From Pseudomonadota bacterium (GTDB lineage: Bacteria > Desulfobacterota > Desulfarculia > Desulfarculales > Desulfarculaceae): a DNA stretch of 64,000 nucleotides. The stretch spans positions 1 through 64,000 of the forward strand of contig JAHJPG010000006.1 of assembly GCA_018819925.1 (NCBI GenBank), written 5' to 3'. Shown in pieces: positions 7,988-17,297 of this stretch (positions within the stretch are counted from its first letter, which is position 1; each line of letters opens with the position of its first letter). The position numbers were made by a program, and so were the translations under genes. The notes beneath the pieces are model-generated. The model made no database searches. It saw only the letters and a list, made by a program, of their open reading frames with translations, and was not told where the DNA came from.

Positions 7988-9176
7988 AGGCCCCGGCTAA
8001 AATAGCCAGGGGGTGTTTAACCTTGTCCGGTCCCAGGGCCAAGCCCAGGTAGTGACGGCAGGCGGGGCAGGGGGTCACCACCACTTCGGCCCGGCTCTGC
8101 TCAATCTGTTCCAGTTTACTCCGGCGAACCCCTCGGGACAGCGCCAGATTTTTCAGGAAAAAGTCGCCGCCCGCCCCGCAGCAGGCAGCCGGATCGGCCA
8201 TGGGCCGGTAGCCGGCTTCGGGCACTTTCTCCAACAGCGCCAGGCCCGCTTGCACCTGCTGGGCGAAACCGGCGGCGTGGCAGGGCTGGTGCAGGGTGTA
8301 GGAGATGCCGCGTCCCCGAGGCGTTTTGCTCAGGCCCAACTGATCCAGGAAGGCCCCGGCCTCCATGACCTTGGGGGCCAAGTCTTCCGCCGCCCGGGCC
8401 TCGGGGCTCTCGGGCTCGAACAGACGGCTCATCTTGTCGCGCAGCATGAGCACGCAGGAGGTGCACTCGGTGACCACCGCGTCCACCTCCTGGGCGGCCA
8501 AGGCGGCTATATTGCGCCGGGCCAGATCCTGGGCCAGGTCCACCTCACCCTGGGCCAGGGCGGGCAAGCCGCAGCAGGCCATGCCCTCAGGAAGCGCCAC
8601 CTCCACCCCGTTGGCCAGCAGAACCTTGCGCACCGCCCGGGCGGTGTCAAGGTGCAGGCTGTTGGCCGCGCAGCCCACGAACCAGGCCACCCTGGCCCGC
8701 GCCTCTCCGCTGGGCCGGAGCACCAGGGGCTGGTCCGCCAAAAAGGGGCGGGCCGCCGGTTGGGGCAGATCGGCCGGGGCCAGGCCCAGGGTCTTGCCCA
8801 GGGGCCCCAGCTTGCCCAGGGAGCCGGGGTGACCCCGCTGCTCCATGAGTTTGCGGTGCAGGCTGCGCCTTAGCGAAGCCGCCGGCCCGCCCGGGCGCAG
8901 CAGGCTGCGGGCGGCCACGGTTATTTCATCCAGGGGCAGCCCGCCGGGGCAGGTGTGGGCGCATGCGCCGCAGAGCAGGCAGTTGGCCACGATCTCCTTG
9001 GTGCGCTTGCCCACGGGCAAGTCTCCGTCCATGAGCGCGGCCTTGATGAGCAGGGTGCGGCCACGGGCGGTGTAGGACTCCAAAAGCTCCTGGGAGAAAA
9101 CTGGGCAAGCGGCCTGACAATAGCCGCATTGGGAGCAGCGCTCCATGGCCTCGCGGTATTGCTCCAAGCCCAACAT
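7980..9176 (-). CDS. (Fe-S)-binding subunit of a 2-hydroxyacid dehydrogenase, GlcF-like
   Basis: A 398-residue protein with two N-terminal [4Fe-4S] motifs (C14, C17, C20, C24 and C66, C69, C72, C76) and two CCG domains (visible as CCGLP and CCGAGGDFF). This is the GlcF/heterodisulfide-reductase-D-like plan. It takes electrons from the FAD subunit encoded just upstream and passes them to the membrane or a soluble carrier. The ATG at 9176 shares a base with the FAD subunit's TGA (TGATG), which decides the start. A longer reading to 9200 would add only eight residues that overlap the neighbour. Confidence 0.9.
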   Translation of the reverse strand: MLGLEQYREAMERCSQCGYCQAACPVFSQELLESYTARGRTLLIKAALMDGDLPVGKRTKEIVANCLLCGACAHTCPGGLPLDEITVAARSLLRPGGPAASLRRSLHRKLMEQRGHPGSLGKLGPLGKTLGLAPADLPQPAARPFLADQPLVLRPSGEARARVAWFVGCAANSLHLDTARAVRKVLLANGVEVALPEGMACCGLPALAQGEVDLAQDLARRNIAALAAQEVDAVVTECTSCVLMLRDKMSRLFEPESPEARAAEDLAPKVMEAGAFLDQLGLSKTPRGRGISYTLHQPCHAAGFAQQVQAGLALLEKVPEAGYRPMADPAACCGAGGDFFLKNLALSRGVRRSKLEQIEQSRAEVVVTPCPACRHYLGLALGPDKVKHPLAILAGAYE

Positions 9177-10567
9177 CAGGCTTCCAACTCCGGGGGCCAT
9201 ATCTTGCCCGGATTCATGATGCCCGTGGGGTCGAAGGCCTTTTTGATGCGCCGCATGAGCGCGATCTGCTCCCGGCCCAGCTCCAACTCCAGGAACTCAG
9301 CCTTGTGCAGGCCCACCCCGTGCTCCCCGCTTATCACTCCGCCCAAGGAAAGCCCTGCCTTGATAACCCGCTCCAACGCCTGGTGGACTCGCTTTTCCAC
9401 GTCCGGGTTTATTTCGTCCATGCGGATGGTGGGGTGCATGTTGCCGTCGCCGGCGTGGCCGGTGAGGCCCATGGCCAGGTCCAACTCGGCGGCTATGCTC
9501 ATCACCTGGGTCACGAACTCGGGGATGCGGTCCCGGGGCACGGTGACGTCTTCGGTGACCACCCGTTTGAAGCGGCTCACCACCAGGGGGTAAAGGCGCG
9601 AGCGCACCATCCAGTACAACGCGGCCTCCTCCGGCCGGGGCGCCAACCGCACATCAATGGCTCCCATGTCCCGGCAGGCGGCGGCCATCTCCTGGGCCTG
9701 GCGCAGGGCTTCCTGGGCGGTGCCGTCGAATTCCATGAGCAGGCAGGCCTCGCCTTCCTCGGGCAGGGGAGGGCTGACGAAGCGGTTGAACACCGCCAGT
9801 GAGGCGGTGGTCAAAAGCTCCAGCATGGATGGCACCACCCCGCCCGCGATGGTCTCGGAGACGATGCGCGCGGCCATCTTCATGGTGGGGCACACCGCCA
9901 GGGCGGTGCAGGTGGCCGGCGGCTTGGGTATAAGGCGCAGGGTGGCCTGGGTTATCAGGGCCAGGGTGCCCTCGGAGCCGGTGAGAAGGTGGGTTAGGTC
10001 ATAACCGGCCGAGTGCTTCACGCAGGCGCTGCCGGTTCTTATCACCTCGCCGCCCGGCAACACCGCCTCCAGGCCCAGCACGTAGTTGCCGGTGGTGCCG
10101 TACTTAACCGCCCTGGGCCCGCCGGCTCTGGTGGCCACGTTGCCCCCCAGGGTGCACACGCTCTTGCTCTGGGGGTCCGGGGGATAGAAGAACCCCTGCG
10201 CCTCCACCGCCTGTTGGAATGCGGCCAGCACCGCTCCCGCCTCCACCCGGGCGGTGAGGTTGCCCTGGTTTATCTCCAGGATGCGCTTCAGGCGTTTGGT
10301 GTCCAGAACGATGCCCCCGCGCGCCGGAGTGCAGCCGCCGCTGAGGCCGCTGCCCGCCCCGCGCGGGGTAAGGGGTATGCCGTTTTGAGAGGCGTAGGCC
10401 ACCACACGGGCGGCCTGGGCGGTGTCGGCGGGCAGCACCACCGCCGCCGGGTCTCCCTGGGCAAAGTAGCCGATGGCGTCGTGCCGGTAGACCAGCAGGT
10501 CCTCCGGGGCGGTGCTGAATCCGTCCGGCCCCACCAGGCGGGACAGGTCTTTGGCCAACCCCCTCAT
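9176..10567 (-). CDS. FAD-binding 2-hydroxyacid dehydrogenase, GlcD-like
   Basis: A 463-residue flavoprotein of the GlcD/D-lactate dehydrogenase family (FAD_binding_4 plus FAD-oxidase C domain). The FAD loop PRGAGSGLSGG is at about 68-78. C-terminal motifs LTGHAGDGNMHP and GEHGVG are typical of the family. It would oxidise a 2-hydroxy acid to the 2-oxo acid, feeding IorAB. It is translationally coupled to the GlcF-like subunit and lies 7 bases after dctM. Glycolate, D-lactate and longer or aryl 2-hydroxy acids are all possible substrates; the operon favours one giving an acyl-CoA suited to beta-oxidation. Confidence 0.92.
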   Translation of the reverse strand: MRGLAKDLSRLVGPDGFSTAPEDLLVYRHDAIGYFAQGDPAAVVLPADTAQAARVVAYASQNGIPLTPRGAGSGLSGGCTPARGGIVLDTKRLKRILEINQGNLTARVEAGAVLAAFQQAVEAQGFFYPPDPQSKSVCTLGGNVATRAGGPRAVKYGTTGNYVLGLEAVLPGGEVIRTGSACVKHSAGYDLTHLLTGSEGTLALITQATLRLIPKPPATCTALAVCPTMKMAARIVSETIAGGVVPSMLELLTTASLAVFNRFVSPPLPEEGEACLLMEFDGTAQEALRQAQEMAAACRDMGAIDVRLAPRPEEAALYWMVRSRLYPLVVSRFKRVVTEDVTVPRDRIPEFVTQVMSIAAELDLAMGLTGHAGDGNMHPTIRMDEINPDVEKRVHQALERVIKAGLSLGGVISGEHGVGLHKAEFLELELGREQIALMRRIKKAFDPTGIMNPGKIWPPELEA

Positions 10568-10574
10568 GGGTGGG

Positions 10575-11885
10575 TTACTTGGTAACCATGATAGAAGGCA
10601 GCCAGGTGGCGATCTCCGGCCAGAGCATGACCATGGCCAGGCATAAGGCCTGGAGCAGCACGAAGGGCCCCACCGAACGGTAGATGTCGGCCATGGTTAT
10701 CTGGGGCGGCACCACGCTCTTGAGAATGAACAGGTTGAAGCCGAAGGGCGGGGTGATGTAGGCCATTTCCATGTTGATGATGAACAGCACCCCGAACCAC
10801 AGGGGGTCGAAGCCGAGCTGGTTGATGATGGGTACGAAAATGGGCGTGGTCAGCAGTATGATGCCGGCCGGGTCCAGAAACATGCCCAACACGAAGAACA
10901 CCAACTGAATGGCGATGAGGATGACCCAGCGGTTTATCTCCATGCCTATGATGGCTTCTTGCAGCATGTCCTGAATGCCGGCGTAGGCCAGGAAGGTGGT
11001 GAAGCTCACCGCTCCGATGATGATCCAGAACACCATCACCGTGAGGCTCAGGGTGTCCTTCAGGGCCTGCCACATGCGGGCCAAGGTGAGTTGGCGGTGG
11101 ATGAGAGCGGTGAGCACCGCGCCGCCCGCGCCCACGCCCGCCGCCTCGGTGGGTGTGGCCACTCCGGTGTAGATGACCCCCAGCACCAAGACCACCAGGC
11201 TCACCGGCAGCACCACCCCCTTGAGGGAGCGTAATTTGTCGCGCCAGGTGTATTTTTCGGTAACCGCCGGGCCCAAGTCTTTTTGGAAAAAACAGCGAAT
11301 CCCGATATAAGCGACGAAAATGGCGGCCAGCAAAATGCCCGGCAGCATGCCGCCCGCGAACAGGCGCCCGATGCTCACCTCGGCCATGTTGCCGTAGATG
11401 ATCATTAGGATGGAGGGCGGGATCAAAATGCCCAAGGCGCCGCCGGCGTTGATGCAGCCCACGGCCATGACTTTGTTGTAATTGCGTTGCAGCATGGAGG
11501 GCAGGGCGATGAGCCCCATGGAGATGGTGGCCACGCTGGAGATGCCGGCCATGGCCGCGAAGACGGCGCATATGACCACCGTGCCCATGGCCAGGCCGCC
11601 GCGCAGGCCGCCCATCCAGCGGTAGACAACCTCGTAAAGCTTGTCGGCCAGGCCGGAGAACTTGAGGATGTTGGCCATGAAAATGAAAAGCGGCACGGCC
11701 AGCAGCAGATAGCTGGTTCCCTCGGCGTAGGCCGTGTTGAACAGCACCAAGAGGCCCTGGGGCCCCCAGGTTAGGATTATGCCCACTGCGGCAATGGCCA
11801 GCATGGCAAATGCAATGGGGATGCCGATAGCCAGCAGGACCACCAAGGAAGAGAAGACTATGAGCGTGAGGAGCCAGGTTTCCAT
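10575..11885 (-). CDS. dctM: TRAP transporter large permease
   Basis: A 436-residue DctM subunit with about twelve hydrophobic segments, normal length. It provides the ion-coupled channel of a tripartite ATP-independent periplasmic transporter. Diagnostic stretches include FAGMLPGI-like FAGGMLPGILLA and FGVLFIINMEMAYITPPFGF, a very typical DctM C-terminal motif. It follows dctQ by 10 bases and precedes the GlcD-like gene. Location in this operon implies uptake of a 2-hydroxy or related carboxylic acid. Confidence 0.95.
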   Translation of the reverse strand: METWLLTLIVFSSLVVLLAIGIPIAFAMLAIAAVGIILTWGPQGLLVLFNTAYAEGTSYLLLAVPLFIFMANILKFSGLADKLYEVVYRWMGGLRGGLAMGTVVICAVFAAMAGISSVATISMGLIALPSMLQRNYNKVMAVGCINAGGALGILIPPSILMIIYGNMAEVSIGRLFAGGMLPGILLAAIFVAYIGIRCFFQKDLGPAVTEKYTWRDKLRSLKGVVLPVSLVVLVLGVIYTGVATPTEAAGVGAGGAVLTALIHRQLTLARMWQALKDTLSLTVMVFWIIIGAVSFTTFLAYAGIQDMLQEAIIGMEINRWVILIAIQLVFFVLGMFLDPAGIILLTTPIFVPIINQLGFDPLWFGVLFIINMEMAYITPPFGFNLFILKSVVPPQITMADIYRSVGPFVLLQALCLAMVMLWPEIATWLPSIMVTK

Positions 11886-11895
11886 GAAAAACCCC

Positions 11896-12405
11896 TTAGC
11901 CCTGCGTTGGTTTGCGGCCGGTGATCAAGAAATTGACGCTGTCCACGGCGTTGGCCAATCCTTGCAGCAGCAGGAATATGGCCCCCAAGGGTACGGCGGC
12001 CTTGGCCGGCCCCAGGGGAAGGGCCGCGGCCGAGCTTGAGGTGTCGCCGACCATGAAGGCCTCCACCGCCACCTTGCTGCCCAGCCAAATGATGGGCAGC
12101 ATGGCGATGATCAAGAGCACTCCCACAAATATCTCCACCCAGGCCCGCTTCTTGTCGCTCATGTGGGAGTAGAGGATGTCCACCCTGGTGTGCCCGTAGT
12201 GGCTCAGGGTGTAGCCGGTGCCGAACATCACCAGGGCGCAGAGCAAATACTCGCACACCTCTTGGGCCCATGATGTGGGCGCGTGAAAGAAATAGCGGGC
12301 GATGACCTCATAGAGCACGATGACGGCAACCACGCCGATGAGAGGGGCCGCTATCATCCCCATGGCTAAGTTCAAGGCTTTGATCACCTTGGAAAATGCG
12401 AGCAT
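11896..12405 (-). CDS. dctQ: TRAP transporter small permease
   Basis: A 169-residue membrane protein with four predicted helices, the usual DctQ plan. The region FFHAPTSWAQEVCEYLLCA, followed by MFGTGYTLSHYGHTRVDIL, is characteristic of the family. It is the partner of the large permease encoded 10 bases downstream. The 139-base gap to dctP holds a strong hairpin (12498-12535) that may lower permease expression relative to the binding protein. Confidence 0.92.
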   Translation of the reverse strand: MLAFSKVIKALNLAMGMIAAPLIGVVAVIVLYEVIARYFFHAPTSWAQEVCEYLLCALVMFGTGYTLSHYGHTRVDILYSHMSDKKRAWVEIFVGVLLIIAMLPIIWLGSKVAVEAFMVGDTSSSAAALPLGPAKAAVPLGAIFLLLQGLANAVDSVNFLITGRKPTQG

Positions 12406-12497
12406 CTTTTTTCCCCGTCGCGGGTGGTGGGGTGCTTGTCAAGGGCTTGTGAATACCGCTTGGGCGCTTTGGGGCAGGGGCCCTTGGATAACGGCAG

Positions 12498-12535
12498 GGC
12501 CGGCCGGGACGGGCGGACCCCGCTCCCGGCCGGCC
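12498..12535 (-). promoter_or_regulatory. 12-bp perfect stem-loop just after dctP
   Basis: Arms 12498-12509 (GGCCGGCCGGGA) and 12524-12535 are perfect complements around a 14-base loop. The structure begins about ten bases after the dctP stop in the direction of transcription. No T-run follows. In transport operons such hairpins often protect the binding-protein mRNA or partly stop transcription so that the binding protein outnumbers the permease. This role is inferred. Confidence 0.6.
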
Positions 12536-12544
12536 GAGCATTTT

Positions 12545-13549
12545 TTAGAACTTGACGCCCTTGGCCTTCAAGTTGGCCTTGAGGATGTCCACCAGCTTGC
12601 GGCAGTAGGGAGACTTGCTGGCGGTCTGCTCATACAGGGGCATGAGCTTCTGGATCCAGATGTCCAACTCAGCCTTTGAAAGCTTGATGATCTTCACATC
12701 CTTCTTGGCGGCGAACTCGATGGCTTCCTTGTCCCACGCGGGGCTCATGGCGAAGCTGCGGTCCATGGCCATTATGGCGGCCTTCTTCACGGCCTCTTGC
12801 TGGTCCTTGGGCAGTGAGGTGAACACCTTGGTGTTGATGGCCAGCTCGATTACGCCGGGGGTGTGGAAGGCGGGGTCGCTGACGTAGTTGAGCACTTCGT
12901 AGAGCTTGTATTTCTTCAGGGTGTACCAGGGATAGTCGGTGCCATCCACGGTGCCCCGCTGCAGGGCCATGTACTGCTCCGCCCCAGGAATGGCCGCGGC
13001 GGCGGCTCCCAGGGCCTGCACGATGAGGGCCTCCAGGCCAAAGGCCCGGATCTTCTTGCCCTGGAGGTCGGCCAGGTTGTTAACCGGGAACTTGGTCATC
13101 AGGCCCATGGTGGCCACGGAGATGGAGCCCAGGAAGGTCACTCCATGCTTGGACATGGCCTCGGCGAACACCTTGTGGTAGCCCTTGTTCTGCAGGATGT
13201 TCTTGGCTTCCTCGGGGCTGGACCAGTTGAAGGGAAGCCACTGCACGTTGACCTCGGGGAAAACGCCGGTGAAATATAGGAATGAACCGGAGTAGCCGTC
13301 TATCATGCCGCTCTTGAGCGACTCCAGGGCCTCGCGTGATTTCACCAACTGGCCGGGCCAAAACACCTTGATTTTGAGTTTTCCGTTGGTGAGTTTTTTT
13401 ACCTGGTCGGCAAAATAGGTGGTGGTCTGACCGGCGTAGGCGGTTTCCGGATACACGCACTGGAACCGAAGGGTCTTGGCCTGGGCGATCCCGGCAAAGC
13501 TCAAGGCCAGCAACGCGCAGACAAACAACGCCATGAATCTACGGGCCAT
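12545..13549 (-). CDS. dctP: TRAP transporter substrate-binding protein
   Basis: A 334-residue DctP-family periplasmic binding protein. The N-terminus is a Sec signal peptide (MARRFMALFVCALLALSFAG, cleavage near AQA-KT). The mature part shows the pattern of the family, including TDYPWYTLKKYKLYEV and FHTPGVIELAINTKVF. It captures the substrate for DctQM. A conserved ligand arginine could not be fixed with confidence. The binding protein is the first TRAP gene, following the acyl-CoA ligase by 108 bases. Confidence 0.93.
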   Translation of the reverse strand: MARRFMALFVCALLALSFAGIAQAKTLRFQCVYPETAYAGQTTTYFADQVKKLTNGKLKIKVFWPGQLVKSREALESLKSGMIDGYSGSFLYFTGVFPEVNVQWLPFNWSSPEEAKNILQNKGYHKVFAEAMSKHGVTFLGSISVATMGLMTKFPVNNLADLQGKKIRAFGLEALIVQALGAAAAAIPGAEQYMALQRGTVDGTDYPWYTLKKYKLYEVLNYVSDPAFHTPGVIELAINTKVFTSLPKDQQEAVKKAAIMAMDRSFAMSPAWDKEAIEFAAKKDVKIIKLSKAELDIWIQKLMPLYEQTASKSPYCRKLVDILKANLKAKGVKF

Positions 13550-13657
13550 ATTATCTCTCCCTTTCCGCCGGGGGCGGATCGCGCCCTTCCGGCAACTCCT
13601 GTTAAGCGCTCTCTCCGTATATTTTTGGCGGGGGGCGTTTGGCTCCTTGCCGCGTTA

Positions 13658-15157
13658 TCAATCCAGCTTGATGGCTCGCTTGAGCACCTTGCCGGTGTGG
13701 GTCTTGGGAAGCTCGCCGGTCAGACGCACCACGCGGGGGTACTTGTAAGGGGCCACCCTCTGCTTGACGAAGTCCCTGATCTCCTCGGGAGTGGCCGTAG
13801 CGCCATCGCGCAGCACCACCATGGCCGCCACCTCCTCGCCCAGGTCTTGATGGGGCAAGCCCAACACCGCCGCCTCCAGCACCGCCGGGTGCTGGTAGAG
13901 CACCTCTTCGATCTCCCGGGGATACACGTTGTAGCCGCCCCTGATGATCATTTCCTTTTTGCGGTCCACGATGTAGATGTAGCCGTCCTCGTCCCGGCGG
14001 GCCATGTCGCCGGTGTGCAGCCATCCGCCCCGCAGGGTTTCGGCCGTGGCCTGGGGCTGGTTGAGATAGCCCTTCATCACCCCCGGGCCCTGGGTGATCA
14101 ACTCGCCCACCTCACCCCGAGGCACGTCCTGGTCCTGCTCGTCCACCACCCGGGCCTTGAAGCCGGGGATGGGCAGGCCTATGGAGCCGGGCTTGGTGGC
14201 CTGGCCATAGGGGTTTTCCACGCACACCGGCGAACACTCGGTAAGGCCGTAGCCCTCGTAGATGGTGGTGCTGAAGGCTTTTTCGAACCGCTTGATGATC
14301 TCGACCGGCAGCGAGGCTCCTCCGCTGATGCAGTAGTGCAGCGAAGACCGTCTGGGCGGCCGCTTGATACCCATTTCCGCCAGACGGTTGTAGATGGTGG
14401 GCACCGCGATGAGGATGGTGTCTTCCATCTCCTCGATGGCCGCGAAGGTTTCCTCCGGGTCGAAGTGCTCCCACAAGCGCAGGGTGATGCCCAAAAACAC
14501 CGAGGCGTTGAGGCTGGAGGTCTGGCCGTAGATATGGAACAACGGAAGCATGCCCAGGCTGGTCACCTTGGGGTCGGTGTGGCGCATGCTGGCTATGGTG
14601 GTGGCGTTGCTGGCAAGGTTGTGGTGGGTGAGCATGGCCCCCTTGGCCAGGCCGGTGGTGCCCGATGTGTAGATGATGGCCCAGGTGTCGTCGTCCTGGG
14701 CCGGGTGCGGGGGGTAGGGGCCATGCTCGCGGGCCACCTCGGCCAGGGGCAGATAGCCATCGGTCGCCGGGCCGGCCACGCAGCGGATGTCTATCTGGGG
14801 CATCTGCTCCAACACCGGCCCCGCGAATTCCAGGTGCTGGCCGTGGCCGATGAAGGCCCGGGCCCCGGAGTCGCTGAAGATGTGCTTGAGCTCCTGGGTG
14901 CGGTAGAGGAAGTTCACCGGCAAGACCACCGCCCCCAACTTGGCCAAGGCGTAGTAGCAGACCACCCAGTCCAGGGAGTTGGGCATCATGAGCACGCACA
15001 CCTGGCCGGGCGTGAGACCCTGCTCCTTTAGTCCCCAGGCCAGGGCGTCGGATCTTTGGTCAAACTGGGCGTAGGTCATCGCCTGGCCCTTGAAGTCCAC
15101 GGCGATGTGGTTGGGAACCCGCGCGGCGGTGTCGTTGAGCAGTTTGGCGATATTCAA
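13658..15157 (-). CDS. AMP-forming acyl-CoA synthetase (long-chain/aryl acid-CoA ligase type)
   Basis: A 499-residue member of the ANL superfamily. The ATP-binding P-loop YTSGTTGLAKGA is at about 163-174; further motifs are YEGYGLTECSP, GWLHTGDMARRDEDGY, and the C-terminal KTHTGKVLKR with the catalytic lysine. It activates a carboxylic acid to acyl-CoA with ATP. The TTG at 15157 is chosen as start because AGGGG lies 7 bases upstream and no better Met fits. Readings beginning further up overlap the thiolase gene. In the operon it would activate acids that arrive without passing through IorAB. Confidence 0.88.
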   Translation of the reverse strand: MNIAKLLNDTAARVPNHIAVDFKGQAMTYAQFDQRSDALAWGLKEQGLTPGQVCVLMMPNSLDWVVCYYALAKLGAVVLPVNFLYRTQELKHIFSDSGARAFIGHGQHLEFAGPVLEQMPQIDIRCVAGPATDGYLPLAEVAREHGPYPPHPAQDDDTWAIIYTSGTTGLAKGAMLTHHNLASNATTIASMRHTDPKVTSLGMLPLFHIYGQTSSLNASVFLGITLRLWEHFDPEETFAAIEEMEDTILIAVPTIYNRLAEMGIKRPPRRSSLHYCISGGASLPVEIIKRFEKAFSTTIYEGYGLTECSPVCVENPYGQATKPGSIGLPIPGFKARVVDEQDQDVPRGEVGELITQGPGVMKGYLNQPQATAETLRGGWLHTGDMARRDEDGYIYIVDRKKEMIIRGGYNVYPREIEEVLYQHPAVLEAAVLGLPHQDLGEEVAAMVVLRDGATATPEEIRDFVKQRVAPYKYPRVVRLTGELPKTHTGKVLKRAIKLD

Positions 15158-15207
15158 GGCATACCCCTGCAAAAAGTGCCCCGGGCCGAAGTCCGGGGCA
15201 GTTAAGT

Positions 15208-16386
15208 TCAGGCCAGGTTTTTCACCACCAAGGCCACTCCCATGCCGCCTCCCACGCACATGGTGGCCAAACCCAACTCCTTGCCCGAGCGTTTCATCTC
15301 GTAGATGAGCTTGGTCAGGATGATCCCGCCGGTGGCGCTGATGGGATGGCCCAGGGCGATGGCTCCACCGTTGACGTTGACCTTGTCCTGGTCCATGCCC
15401 AACTCGCGGATGCAGGCCAGGGACTGGCTGGCAAAGGCCTCGTTTAGCTCGATGAGGTCGATATCGCCCATGGCGAGCCCGGCTTTCTTGAGCACCTGGC
15501 GGGTGGCGTCGATGGGGCCGATGCCCATTATTGCCGGCTCCACGCCCACCGTGGCATAGCTCAAGATGGAGACCAGGGGCTTGATTCCCAGCTCATCGAC
15601 CCGCTCCCGGGAAGCCACCACCACCGCAGAGGCGCCGTCGTTCATGCCGCTGGAGTTGCCTGCGGTCACCGATCCGCCCTTGCGGAATACGGGCTTCAGC
15701 TTGGCCAGGTCCTCGGCCGTGGTCTGGGGGCGGGGATGCTCATCGGTGTCAAAGGGCACGGCCTCGCCTTTGCGTTGGGGTATGGGCACCGGCACTATCT
15801 CGTCTTTGAAGACGCCCAGTTCCAAGGCTCGTTTGGTCTTTTGCTGGCTTGCGAGGGCGAAAGCGTCCTGGTCCTCTCGGCTCACCCGGTATTTCTCTGC
15901 CACGTTCTCGGCGGTTTCACCCATGGTGTTGCCGCTGAGGGGGTCGAACAGCACCAGCTGGTCCATGAGCTGGGCGTGGCCCAGGCGTGATCCCCAGCGG
16001 TTGGTGGGCACCAGATAGGCCGCGCCCGACATGTGCTCCACACCGCCGGCCACCACCAGGCCCGCGTCCCCGGCCTTGACGGCCTGGGCGGCCAGGAACA
16101 CGGTCTTGAGCGATCCGCCGCAGGCGTGGGACACGGTGTATTCCGGCACTTCGATGGGTATGCCGGCGTTGACCGCGATGGGCCGGGTGATGTTGGGCGG
16201 CAAGACTCCGGTGCGGTACTGCTGGGCCAGAGACACCTCTTCCACCAGCTCGGGGCCCATGCCCGCCCGTTTCACCGCTTCCTTGATAACCAGCACCCCC
16301 AGGTCCTGGTCGGTCACCGCTTTAAGGGTTCCGCCGAAACGCCCCACCGGGGTGCGGGCGGCGGAGAGGATCACAACTTCTTGCAT
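15208..16386 (-). CDS. Acetyl-CoA acyltransferase (thiolase)
   Basis: A thiolase of about 392 residues that cleaves 3-ketoacyl-CoA to acetyl-CoA and a shortened acyl-CoA, the last step of beta-oxidation. The nucleophilic cysteine is in SHACGGSLK (about residue 89), the histidine is in [16 protein letters not shown], and the second catalytic cysteine is in [11 protein letters not shown]. The ATG at 16386 matches the usual family start ([15 protein letters not shown]). A GTG at 16395 is a possible earlier start. It lies about 10-20 bases after the 3-hydroxyacyl-CoA dehydrogenase gene. Confidence 0.92.
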   Translation of the reverse strand: MQEVVILSAARTPVGRFGGTLKAVTDQDLGVLVIKEAVKRAGMGPELVEEVSLAQQYRTGVLPPNITRPIAVNAGIPIEVPEYTVSHACGGSLKTVFLAAQAVKAGDAGLVVAGGVEHMSGAAYLVPTNRWGSRLGHAQLMDQLVLFDPLSGNTMGETAENVAEKYRVSREDQDAFALASQQKTKRALELGVFKDEIVPVPIPQRKGEAVPFDTDEHPRPQTTAEDLAKLKPVFRKGGSVTAGNSSGMNDGASAVVVASRERVDELGIKPLVSILSYATVGVEPAIMGIGPIDATRQVLKKAGLAMGDIDLIELNEAFASQSLACIRELGMDQDKVNVNGGAIALGHPISATGGIILTKLIYEMKRSGKELGLATMCVGGGMGVALVVKNLA

Positions 16387-16405
16387 GGTTGTCACGATCC
16401 AGCGC

Positions 16406-17287
16406 CTAGTCGGCCATGCCCAGGCGGTTGCCCTTGTCGTCGTAGCGGTACCAGCCCACGCCGGTCTTGCGTCCCAGCTGGCCGGCCTTCACCTTGCGGC
16501 GCAGCAAAAAAGGCGGGTACCATTTTTCCTCGTGGGTTTCCTGGTACATGGCCATGAGCGCGCCGTAGGTCACGTCCAGGCCCACCATGTCCCCGGTTTC
16601 GAAGATGCCCATCTTGCGGCCAGAGGCCAGGCGCAGGCCCTTGTCGATGTCCTCCACCGAGGCCACTCCCTGCTCCACCAGGCGCATGGCCTCCATGGTG
16701 GAGGGGAAGTTGATGCGGTTGATAACAAAGCCGGCCACGTCGCGGTTGACCATGATGGGCTCTTTTTTGATGGACAGCACGAACTCGCGGCCGGCGGCGA
16801 AGGCCGCTTCGCTGGTCATGGTGCCCCGGATCACCTCCACCGCCTGCATCATGGGCACCGGGCTGAAAAAGTGGATGCCCAAGAAACGCTGGGGCTGGTC
16901 CACGTATGCCGCCAACTCGCTGATGGGAATGGCGCTGGTGTTGCTGGCCACCAGGCTATTGGGGGAAAGCACCTGATTGAGCTTGGCGAAGACCTCTTTC
17001 TTCACCTGAAAGTTTTCGAACACCACCTCCATGACCAGATCGGCCTCGGCGGCTGGGGCCAGGTCCACCGATGTGGATATGCGGCCCATGACCTCGTCGA
17101 TGGTGCCCGCCACCTTGCCCTTTTCGATGAGCTTGCCGGCGGACCAGGCGATGTTCTTCACCGCCTTGTCCAGTTGCTCCTGGCTAACGTCGCTCAAAGT
17201 GGCCTGCAAACCGGCCTGGGCGCAGACCTGGGCGATGCCGCTGCCCATGAGCCCCGAGCCGATGATAAACACCTTGTTTATGCTCAT
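16406..17287 (-). CDS. 3-hydroxybutyryl/3-hydroxyacyl-CoA dehydrogenase
   Basis: A 293-residue NAD-dependent 3-hydroxyacyl-CoA dehydrogenase. The Rossmann motif GSGLMGSGIA is at 10-19. The catalytic region has NTSAIPISELA, then LGIHFFSPVPMMQ with the catalytic histidine, and a C-terminal domain with GRKTGVGWYRYDDKG. Length fits the single-domain bacterial Hbd group. It converts 3-hydroxyacyl-CoA to 3-ketoacyl-CoA between the enoyl-CoA hydratase and thiolase steps. It follows the acyl-CoA dehydrogenase gene by 10 bases. Confidence 0.93.
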   Translation of the reverse strand: MSINKVFIIGSGLMGSGIAQVCAQAGLQATLSDVSQEQLDKAVKNIAWSAGKLIEKGKVAGTIDEVMGRISTSVDLAPAAEADLVMEVVFENFQVKKEVFAKLNQVLSPNSLVASNTSAIPISELAAYVDQPQRFLGIHFFSPVPMMQAVEVIRGTMTSEAAFAAGREFVLSIKKEPIMVNRDVAGFVINRINFPSTMEAMRLVEQGVASVEDIDKGLRLASGRKMGIFETGDMVGLDVTYGALMAMYQETHEEKWYPPFLLRRKVKAGQLGRKTGVGWYRYDDKGNRLGMAD

Positions 17288-17297
17288 GATCGTCCCC

